Positions 5,179-10,905 of a DNA stretch of 10,905 nt are shown here, piece after piece. Numbering within the stretch: position 1 is the stretch's first letter; every line of letters starts with the position of its first letter. The notes under the pieces are model-generated. The model was not told the DNA's origin and made no database searches. It was given only the letters and a program-made list of their open reading frames with translations. Position numbers and translations under genes: made by a program. Source of the DNA: Lachnospiraceae bacterium UBA3287 (GTDB lineage Bacteria; Bacillota; Clostridia; Lachnospirales; Lachnospiraceae); the NCBI GenBank assembly GCA_002362155.1, contig DETN01000008.1, positions 1 through 10,905 of the forward strand, given 5' to 3'.

Positions 5179-6391
5179 ATCCAAGCCACCCCCTGACTTT
5201 TGAAACCTTTTCTGCAAACCGGTCCACCTCTTCCTCCGTATTGTAGAAGTAGAGGCTGGCCCTGGCCGTGGAGCCCACGCCCATGAACTTCATAAGGGGC
5301 TGGGCGCAGTGATGGCCTGCCCGGATGTCCACATGCTCCGTATCCAGAACAGAGGATACGTCATGAGGATGGCAGCCGTCGATGTTGAAGGTCACGATGC
5401 CGCAGTGCCTGGTGGGATCGCTGCTGCCGTAGACCGTGATCTCGGGGATCTCTTTAAGGGCAGCCATAAGGCGCTTTGTCAGAAGCTCCTCCTGGCCCAT
5501 GATCAGGTCAAAGCCCACCTTCTTCATATATGAAATGGCCGCTTCCAGACCCACGGCTCCCGTGGCGTTGACCGTGCCGGCCTCGAACTTGTGGGGAAGC
5601 TCCGCGTAGGTGGCGGACTCCCTGGTCACATATTCGATCATCTCGCCGCCTGTAAGGAAGGGCGGCATGGCGTCCAGAAGGTCTTCCCTTCCGTAGAGAA
5701 CGCCGATGCCCATGGGGCCCATCATCTTGTGGCCCGAGAAGGCATAGAAGTCCGCTCCCAGATCCCGGACATTCACCGGCATATGGGGCGTGGACTGGGC
5801 GCCGTCCACCACCATGACCGCTCCTGCGGCGTGGGCCGCGTCCGCGATCTTCCGGATGGGATTGGTCACGCCCATGACATTGGATACGTGGCCTACGGAC
5901 ACGATCTTCGCTTTGTCTGTGATCTTACTTTCTATTTCCTCATCCGTCAGGGTCCCGTCCGCAAGGGGCTCCATGTAGACCAGCTTCGCCCCGGTCTGCC
6001 TTGCCACCATCTGCCAGGGCAGGATGTTGGAGTGGTGCTCCATAACGGTGATGACGATCTCGTCGCCCGGCCTGCAGACGGAAAGGCCGTAGGAATAGGC
6101 CACCAGGTTCATGGACTCGGTGGTGTTCCTGGTAAAAATGATCTCCCTGGCGTGGGCTGCCCCGATAAAGTCAGCAACGGTTTCCCTTGCCCTTTCATAG
6201 GCTTCGGTGGCTTCCACGCTCCAGGCATAGAGGCCCCGGAGGGGATTGGCGTTGCAGGTATCGTTGAAGCCCCTCATGGCCTCCATGACCTGGACCGGCC
6301 TCTGGCTGGTGGCCGCATTGTCAAAATATATGACATCATTTCCCTGAAGGATGGGAAAATCCCTGCGATACTGTTCAATCAGCGTGTTCAT
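5168..6391 (-). CDS. sufS: Cysteine desulphurase SufS
   Basis: SufS is a PLP enzyme that removes sulphur from L-cysteine, forming alanine and a persulphide on its own cysteine. The 407-residue protein has the group II features: N-terminal IYFDNAATSQRP (21-32), EHHSN (118-122), PLP-contacting D196 and Q199 in VVDGAQS, the Schiff-base lysine K222 in SGHKMMGP, and the active cysteine C362 in RAGHHCAQP, a short loop typical of SufS. Start is ATG 6391 with GAGGAGA upstream; a TTG at 6409 is open but contains that binding site. The gene overlaps sufD by 17 nt and sufU by 11 nt. Its partner is SufU, encoded next. Confidence 0.97.
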   Translation of the reverse strand: MNTLIEQYRRDFPILQGNDVIYFDNAATSQRPVQVMEAMRGFNDTCNANPLRGLYAWSVEATEAYERARETVADFIGAAHAREIIFTRNTTESMNLVAYSYGLSVCRPGDEIVITVMEHHSNILPWQMVARQTGAKLVYMEPLADGTLTDEEIESKITDKAKIVSVGHVSNVMGVTNPIRKIADAAHAAGAVMVVDGAQSTPHMPVNVRDLGADFYAFSGHKMMGPMGIGVLYGREDLLDAMPPFLTGGEMIEYVTRESATYAELPHKFEAGTVNATGAVGLEAAISYMKKVGFDLIMGQEELLTKRLMAALKEIPEITVYGSSDPTRHCGIVTFNIDGCHPHDVSSVLDTEHVDIRAGHHCAQPLMKFMGVGSTARASLYFYNTEEEVDRFAEKVSKVRGWLGYGN

Positions 6392-7541
6392 CGGAAAAAG
6401 TCTCCTCAATAAATGCTGTAAGTTTCTCTTTCAGCGCCTGGACAGGCACTTTGGCCGCCACTGCGTCCAGTCTGGCCCGGACAATGATCCGCTCTGCTGT
6501 CTTCCGGTCGATGCCCCTGGATGTCATATAGAAGAGCATGTCTTCGGACAGACGGCCGATGGTGGCCCCGTGGGCGCCTTCCACGTCCTCTTCCTCGCAG
6601 AGGATGATGGGCAGGGTCTTGTTGATCACGTCCGGGGACATGAGAAGGACCGACTCCTGTTCGTTGCCTACGGCCCCGCAGGCGCCGTTCCTGAAGTCGA
6701 TGGTGCCCCTGAAGGATTTCTTTCCCCTGTCAGAGAGGACGCCGTCGAAATCGAAACGGGAAACGGTCTTTTTCCCGCGCTGGACCACGTTGTAGTTGAT
6801 GTCCACGGTCTGGTCTTCCACCGCCATGTAGCCCATGTGGCCCCTGAGCACAGCTCCCCGGCCCATCTGCTCGGCCTGGATGCCGGTAAAGCAGTCCTTT
6901 CCGCCCAGGTCCAGTTCCACAATCTCCAGATGGGATCCTGCCGCCTGGGAGGCGCCGATATCCGACAGATGGAGGAAGCCCCTGCCCAGAGTCTGGGCCG
7001 TTACAAAGGTGAGGCTGGCTCCCCTTTCCAGCACGATGCGGGTGGAAAGGGCCGCAAGGCCTGCCGCATCCCTGTCCGATGCATAGTCCAGGACCAGGGT
7101 CATGGATGCGTTCTCTCCAAGGTGGATGATCTGGGAGGAAGCCGCACGGTTTCCGTCGTTAAAATCGATGTGCCAGGAAAGGGGCCCCACTACCTTTACG
7201 CCCTCAGATACTTCCAGCAGGTCGCAGCGGGGGCAGGATGCGTTCATGAATTCTTCGAACTCGGCGCCAAGGCCGGTCCCGAAGGTCTGGGGATGATAAA
7301 TGGGGACCTTGCCGGCCACAAAGCGCTCCGCTTCCTGTCCGGGGGCATTCTTTATAATCCAGTCCTGTGCCTGCTGCATGGTCATCTTTTTATGGGTGAC
7401 CCCCTCAGGCAGGGACTGAAAGCGGATGTCCGTCCCGGTATTTAACGAGAGGACTTCGGGAAGCACTCCCTCGTTCATTTTCAGAGAATTCCAGGTCAGG
7501 GCCGGTATATGGCCGACCCGGATGGTATTACTACGATCCAT
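6375..7541 (-). CDS. sufD: SufD, scaffold subunit of SufBCD
   Basis: SufD pairs with SufB to form the beta-helix heterodimer on which the cluster is built, and it binds one SufC ATPase. The 388-residue protein has a variable N-terminal part (1-125), then a run of short strands typical of the right-handed beta-helix (about 130-310), and the C-terminal helical SufC-binding region. The motif EGAHGATIGRLSEDMLFYM (321-339) is diagnostic; H324 corresponds to the E. coli SufD histidine (H360) implicated in cluster formation. AAAGGAG lies 6 nt before ATG 7541 and touches the end of sufB; 10 nt separate the two genes. Confidence 0.95.
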   Translation of the reverse strand: MDRSNTIRVGHIPALTWNSLKMNEGVLPEVLSLNTGTDIRFQSLPEGVTHKKMTMQQAQDWIIKNAPGQEAERFVAGKVPIYHPQTFGTGLGAEFEEFMNASCPRCDLLEVSEGVKVVGPLSWHIDFNDGNRAASSQIIHLGENASMTLVLDYASDRDAAGLAALSTRIVLERGASLTFVTAQTLGRGFLHLSDIGASQAAGSHLEIVELDLGGKDCFTGIQAEQMGRGAVLRGHMGYMAVEDQTVDINYNVVQRGKKTVSRFDFDGVLSDRGKKSFRGTIDFRNGACGAVGNEQESVLLMSPDVINKTLPIILCEEEDVEGAHGATIGRLSEDMLFYMTSRGIDRKTAERIIVRARLDAVAAKVPVQALKEKLTAFIEETFSDEHAD

Positions 7542-7551
7542 ATATACTCCT

Positions 7552-8952
7552 TTAGCCGTTCTCCATCTCGAGCTTGATCAGGTTGTTCATCTCGGCCGCG
7601 TACTCCAGAGGCAGCTCCTTGCTGACGTCGCTGGCAAAGCCGGATACGATCATAGCCCTTGCTTCTTCCTCGGAAACGCCGCGGCTCATCAGGTAGAAGA
7701 CCGCGTCGTCGCTGATCCTGCCGATGGTGGCCTCGTGTCCCACGTCCGCGTCGTTGGTCTCCACCACTACGGCGGGAATGGTATCGGAACGGGACTTTGA
7801 ATCCAGCATGAGGGATCCGCAGGAGACCGCCGCCTTAGCACCCCTGGCGGTCTTTTTGATCTCCACGGAACTTCTGTAGGTGGAGATGCCGCCGCTCTTG
7901 CAGATGGACTTGGTATTGATGAAGGAAGAGGTATTCGCTCCTATGTGGACCATGCGGGCGCCGGTATCCAGGTTCTGGCCCGCGCCGGCAAAGGTCACGC
8001 CGGTGAACTCGCAGTGGGAGTTCCTGCCCCGGAGGATGGTGGTGGGGTAGAGGTAGGATACATGGGATCCGAAGGAGCCGGAGACCCACTCCATGACCGC
8101 GTCCTCATCCACCAGGGCCCTCTTGGTATTGAGGTTGTACATGTTTTTGGACCAGTTCTCAATGGTGGAGTAGCGCAGCTTTGCCCCTCTCTTTACATAG
8201 AGCTCCACGCAGCCCGCATGCAGGTTGGACTCGTCGTACTTGGGCGCGGAGCAGCCTTCGATGAAGTGCAGGTCAGCCCCCTCGTCCACGATGATCAGGG
8301 TATGCTCGAACTGGCCGGCCCCCCTGGCGTTGAGACGGAAATAGGACTGGAGGGGCACCTCTACCTTGACGCCCTTGGGAACGTAGACGAAGGAACCGCC
8401 GGACCATACCGCCCCGTGCAGGGCCGCGAACTTGTGGTCCGTGGGAGGCACCAGCTTCATGAAGTAGTCCTTGCACATCTGCTCGAACTCGCCCGTAAGG
8501 GCGCTTTCCAGATCCGTATAGACCACGCCCTGGTCCGCCACTTCCTTCTGCAGGTTGTGATAGACCAGCTCCGAGTCGTACTGGGCGCCTACGCCGGCCA
8601 GAGACTCACGCTCCGCCTGGGGAATGCCCAGCCTTTCGAAGGTGTTCTTGATATCGTCCGGGACCTCGTCCCAGGACCGTTTCATATCTGCCTTGTTTCG
8701 GACGTAGGTGGAGATGTTGTCCATGTTCAGTCCGTCAATGGGGGCGCCCCAGTTGGGAATGTTCTGCTTATTATATATTTCAAGAGCCTTCAGCCGCAGG
8801 TCCAGCATCCATTTGGGATCGTGCTTTGCCTCGGAGATCTCACGGACGATCTCTTCCGTGAGGCCCTCCCGCATGCGGTAGAAGTCTTCTTTCTCTTCAT
8901 ATCGGAAGTCATAAAAACTTCTGTCGATATCGTCGACTTTCTGATTTGCCAT
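7552..8952 (-). CDS. sufB: SufB, scaffold subunit of SufBCD
   Basis: SufB is the main scaffold subunit for de novo Fe-S cluster assembly. The 466-residue length is typical. ATG 8952 starts MANQKVDDID; the frame is open to 9036, but that part overlaps sufC. Recognisable blocks are NIPNWGAPIDG (64-74), WSGGSFVYVPKGVKVEVPLQ (183-202), the beta-helix core ending FTGVTFAGAGQNLDTGARM (316-334), and DVGHEATIGRISDDAVFYLM (403-422). C378 in AVSCGSLML matches E. coli C405, and E407 in GHEAT lies 29 residues later, as E434 does in E. coli, so the presumed cluster-building residues are kept. It begins 16 nt after sufC and has GAGGG upstream. Confidence 0.97.
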   Translation of the reverse strand: MANQKVDDIDRSFYDFRYEEKEDFYRMREGLTEEIVREISEAKHDPKWMLDLRLKALEIYNKQNIPNWGAPIDGLNMDNISTYVRNKADMKRSWDEVPDDIKNTFERLGIPQAERESLAGVGAQYDSELVYHNLQKEVADQGVVYTDLESALTGEFEQMCKDYFMKLVPPTDHKFAALHGAVWSGGSFVYVPKGVKVEVPLQSYFRLNARGAGQFEHTLIIVDEGADLHFIEGCSAPKYDESNLHAGCVELYVKRGAKLRYSTIENWSKNMYNLNTKRALVDEDAVMEWVSGSFGSHVSYLYPTTILRGRNSHCEFTGVTFAGAGQNLDTGARMVHIGANTSSFINTKSICKSGGISTYRSSVEIKKTARGAKAAVSCGSLMLDSKSRSDTIPAVVVETNDADVGHEATIGRISDDAVFYLMSRGVSEEEARAMIVSGFASDVSKELPLEYAAEMNNLIKLEMENG

Positions 8953-8968
8953 ATCTGTACTTACCCTC

Positions 8969-9724
8969 TCAGATGCCGCGCATCCCGATGTATTTTTCGA
9001 AGCCGTGGTCGTTGATCTCATCCACCAGGGATGCATCTCCCTCAGCCACGATCTTGCCCTTTACAAGGACATGGGTCTTATCCACCTTCAGGGACTCCAG
9101 GATCCTGGTGGAGTGGGTGATGATTAAAAGGGCGCCGCCCTCCTTCTTCATGTATTCCTGCACGCCCATGGAAACGGTACGGACCGCGTCCACGTCCAGA
9201 CCGGAGTCGGTCTCGTCCAGGATGGCCAGTTTGGGGCTCAGCATGAGAAGCTGCAGGATCTCCGCCTTCTTCTTTTCACCGCCGGAAAAGCCCACGTTCA
9301 AATCGCGCTCCGCATAGGATTCGTCCATCTGCAGAAGGGCCATGGTGGCGGCCAGCTGCTTCTTGAAGGCAAAGATACGGATGGGCTTTCCGGTCTTCTG
9401 ACGGAGAGCGTTTCGAAGGAACGCTTCCACGGAAAGGCCCGGCACCTCCAGAGGGTTCTGGAAGGTCATGAAAAGACCCAGCCTTGCCCTCTTGTCGGGG
9501 GAAAGCTCTGTGATATCCTCTCCGCCAAAGAGGATCTGACCGTCTGTTACCTTATATACGGGATTGCCCATGATGGTATGGCCCAGGGTGGATTTGCCCG
9601 CGCCGTTGGGGCCGAGGAGGACATGGGTCTCGCCGGCGGCGATCTCCAGGTCTATATGATGAAGGATCTCTCCTTCTTCAATGGATGCGGACAGGTTCTT
9701 TACCTGCAGTAAAGCGTCTGACAT
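8969..9724 (-). CDS. sufC: SufC, ATPase subunit of SufBCD
   Basis: SufC is an ABC-type soluble ATPase whose dimerisation on SufB and SufD drives the change that exposes the cluster assembly site. The 251-residue protein has Walker A GPNGAGKST (38-46), the Q-loop at Q89 in MTFQNP, the signature FSGGEKKK (146-153), Walker B LAILDE (166-171), D-loop SGLD (174-177) and the H-loop histidine H204 in IITHST. There is no membrane segment, as expected. ATG 9724 follows AGGAAGGAAG with 8-nt spacing. It lies 34 nt after the Rrf2 gene. Confidence 0.97.
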   Translation of the reverse strand: MSDALLQVKNLSASIEEGEILHHIDLEIAAGETHVLLGPNGAGKSTLGHTIMGNPVYKVTDGQILFGGEDITELSPDKRARLGLFMTFQNPLEVPGLSVEAFLRNALRQKTGKPIRIFAFKKQLAATMALLQMDESYAERDLNVGFSGGEKKKAEILQLLMLSPKLAILDETDSGLDVDAVRTVSMGVQEYMKKEGGALLIITHSTRILESLKVDKTHVLVKGKIVAEGDASLVDEINDHGFEKYIGMRGI

Positions 9725-9758
9725 ATGTGTACTTCCTTCCTGATTGAATCGTTGTTTC

Positions 9759-10190
9759 TCAGATCATATATGTATTGATGGCCATTTCCGCTGCCATGTC
9801 CACCAGATCTTCCAGAGTATATGAATCTACATATTTGTTGATGACTTCGGAGAGCCCTCTCCAGAAGGGCAGGACCGCAAAGTCCTCGTTGCGGATATCT
9901 TCCACGGAGGCGTCGCAGTTCACCGGATCCAGACTTCCTTCCATGGCACGGAGGATGTCACCCACCTTATATTCGGCGGGATTTTTAGCCAGGCGGTAGC
10001 CTCCGTTGTTGCCTCTCTGGCTCCGGAGGAACCCGGCCCGGGTCAGACTGGTCACGATCTGCTCCAGATATTTGACAGTGATGTCCTGCCGTCCCGAAAT
10101 ATCCTTTAAGGAAATATATTCTCCTGTATTGTGCTGGGCCAGATCCAGCATGAGTCTTAAGGCGTATCTGCCCTTTGTGGAAATCTTCAT
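9759..10190 (-). CDS. Rrf2-family regulator of the suf operon, one cysteine
   Basis: This is a 143-residue winged helix-turn-helix protein starting MKISTKGRYALR at ATG 10190, behind GGAGGG with 5-nt spacing; seven upstream codons are open but contain that site. The recognition helix lies at about 38-53 and the wing is RGNNGGYRL (60-67). E43 is present, as in IscR. E. coli IscR binds a [2Fe-2S] cluster through C92, C98, C104 and H107; here only C92 remains (in DPVNCDAS), with Asp and Phe at 98 and 104. The C-terminal TLEDLVDMAA resembles the TLEDLA of the cluster-free regulator CymR. It is the first gene before sufC and most likely represses the operon, but its signal may not be a standard IscR cluster. 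IscR-like, SufR-like and CymR-like labels all remain possible, so no symbol is given. Confidence 0.88.
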   Translation of the reverse strand: MKISTKGRYALRLMLDLAQHNTGEYISLKDISGRQDITVKYLEQIVTSLTRAGFLRSQRGNNGGYRLAKNPAEYKVGDILRAMEGSLDPVNCDASVEDIRNEDFAVLPFWRGLSEVINKYVDSYTLEDLVDMAAEMAINTYMI

Positions 10191-10242
10191 GTAACCCTCC
10201 TGCTTCCCCATACCGCTCCCCGAAAGGAACGGTCAACAAGAG

Positions 10243-10261
10243 CTCTCTGCCGCGCAGAGAG
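10243..10261. promoter_or_regulatory. 8-bp-arm palindrome in the suf leader
   Basis: CTCTCTGC (10243-10250) and GCAGAGAG (10254-10261) form a perfect inverted repeat with a 3-bp centre, about 50 bp before the Rrf2 start codon. It may be an operator for the Rrf2 dimer or a leader hairpin in the suf transcript. The arms do not match the E. coli IscR type 1 pattern. Confidence 0.5.
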
Positions 10262-10273
10262 GTCCATCAAATG

Positions 10274-10302
10274 ATGTTAACATGTTATGAGGCAAACTGC
10301 AA
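10274..10302 (-). promoter_or_regulatory. Candidate suf promoter with internal palindromes
   Basis: On the minus strand TTGCAG (10302-10297) and TAACAT (10279-10274) are 17 bp apart. The -35 match is weak (three of six), as expected of a regulated promoter. Two overlapping perfect palindromes lie across it: TAACATGTTA (10278-10287) and ATGTTAACAT (10274-10283). They would place a dimeric regulator directly on RNA polymerase contacts. No better promoter was found before the Rrf2 gene. Confidence 0.35.
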
Positions 10303-10698
10303 ACAATTCCTGCGCCAGCTCCAAAACCTGCACAGAGTGCGGAAGTGCTGCGCCGCATGTTCCCGAAAGGATAAATCAACTGCCGGACCCAGACAGCTCC
10401 GGAACCTTCCGCTCATTCAGGGATTTAACAACTGGAGCAGGCCGGTCCTGAATAAGCCGTGAGGTACCTGCCCTGGTGCCGCACAGCTTCAGTGACTCCA
10501 GGCGGACAGTTATTCCGGCACATTTATCCGGATGAAATAATTGCGAATCGCCCCGAAAATTTTACGGAGATCATGGCTGCGAAAAAAAGACAAAGGGCGT
10601 ATTAAAGTCATCACAGCTACAAGGCGCAGAGGACTTCCTTCCGGAGAAAGGTTAATTTTCCGGTAAGGGGTCCCTGTTGAATCTGCAGAAGAAATGAT

Positions 10699-10743
10699 AT
10701 ACTTTTCCAAAACGCAGAAAAAAAATGAGTTTTGGAAAAGTAT
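10699..10743. repeat. Perfect 15-bp inverted repeat
   Basis: ATACTTTTCCAAAAC (10699-10713) is repeated exactly in inverted form (10729-10743) around a 15-nt A-rich spacer. There is no T-run on either side, so it is not a usual terminator. The AT-rich arms separated by more than one helical turn suggest two half-sites for a DNA-binding protein, or a stem in a transcript. No neighbouring gene explains it. Confidence 0.75.
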
Positions 10744-10757
10744 GCATTATACAGGTG

Positions 10758-10812
10758 TCCGGAAGGAGCATTTCCGGAACAGGCCGGTCAGGACTGCAAT
10801 GCCTTCCCGGCC
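10758..10812. repeat. Two further inverted repeats
   Basis: TCCGGAA (10758-10764) pairs with TTCCGGA (10772-10778) around 7 nt, and GGCCGG (10782-10787) pairs with CCGGCC (10807-10812) around 19 nt. They follow the 15-bp inverted repeat at once. Neither has a T-run. Function unknown. Confidence 0.45.
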
Positions 10813-10905
10813 CTCTCATGACGATTCAGGATACAGTTCTGTTTCCCATAAGCAGATATTTTTATATCATTCAGGAGTTCTGACAATTGAAAAAGTTCAC
10901 TGCAC

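Larger units (their letters stand above)
10303..10905. other. Gene-free right end of window
   Basis: No open frame here has a good binding site or family resemblance. The frame at 10175-10462 (plus) overlaps the Rrf2 gene start and promoter, and the frame at 10510-10710 (minus) begins at a TTG inside an inverted repeat. What is visible is a set of three inverted repeats between 10699 and 10812. The region may carry the upstream regulatory DNA of a gene beyond the right edge. Confidence 0.5.

Noticed and set aside
8953..9036. Upstream extension of sufB
   Set aside because: The added 28 residues overlap sufC and are absent from SufB proteins; ATG 8952 gives the usual length and N-terminus.
10175..10462. 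Cysteine-rich open frame divergent from the suf operon
   Set aside because: It overlaps the start of the Rrf2 gene and covers the suf promoter region; the inner ATG at 10271 has no binding site and the product has no recognisable pattern.
10510..10710. Open frame of 66 codons on the minus strand
   Set aside because: TTG start lies within the 15-bp inverted repeat, with no binding site and no recognisable family.
1..10905. CRISPR array, insertion sequence, tRNA or rRNA gene, phage attachment site
   Set aside because: No regularly spaced direct repeats, no transposase frame, no tRNA or rRNA sequence and no duplicated att-like core were seen.

Overview
This window reads as a chromosomal segment of a moderately GC-rich anaerobic Firmicute, probably class Clostridia and perhaps Lachnospiraceae. 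The grounds are the gene order rrf2-sufC-sufB-sufD-sufS-sufU with SufU instead of SufE and no sufA, strong GGAGG-type ribosome binding sites, a short Firmicute-type TetR regulator, and the style of the radical-SAM-like protein. This is inferred from gene content; no database was searched.

Layout, left to right. Positions 1-120 hold what looks like the tail of a rightward gene, followed by a near-perfect terminator hairpin (141-184). Positions 185-589 have no convincing gene, only several small hairpins. Positions 590-1161 hold a decayed toxin-antitoxin locus: a promoter, a hicA toxin remnant broken by two compensating frameshifts and lacking the active-site histidine, then an intact but short hicB antitoxin. 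Positions 1339-2406 encode a protein that aligns, from memory, along its whole length with a common clostridial radical SAM family but has lost the CxxxCxxC cluster motif, the GGEP motif and most of the C-terminal cysteine region. It is probably a pseudo-enzyme.

From 2469 to 10302 everything is on the minus strand. A two-gene unit, tetR (3642-4205) followed by an AAA_28-type P-loop/CYTH fusion (2534-3622), has a good sigma-A promoter at 4264-4292 and ends at a strong terminator (2469-2510) that it shares with the convergent radical-SAM-like gene. Upstream of it lies the complete iron-sulphur cluster assembly operon: an Rrf2 regulator (9759-10190), sufC, sufB, sufD, sufS and sufU. SufS and SufU mobilise and carry sulphur from cysteine, and the SufBCD ATPase/scaffold builds the cluster. 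The Rrf2 protein, which has only one of the three IscR cluster cysteines, probably controls the operon. The suf genes overlap or lie within 34 nt of each other and end at a large nested hairpin terminator (4526-4607).

The right end (10303-10905) has no supported gene but contains a perfect 15-bp inverted repeat and two smaller ones.

The most interesting items are the cofactor-less radical SAM relative, the eroding hicAB pair, the single-cysteine Rrf2 regulator, and the cysteine-bearing C-terminal tail on SufU.
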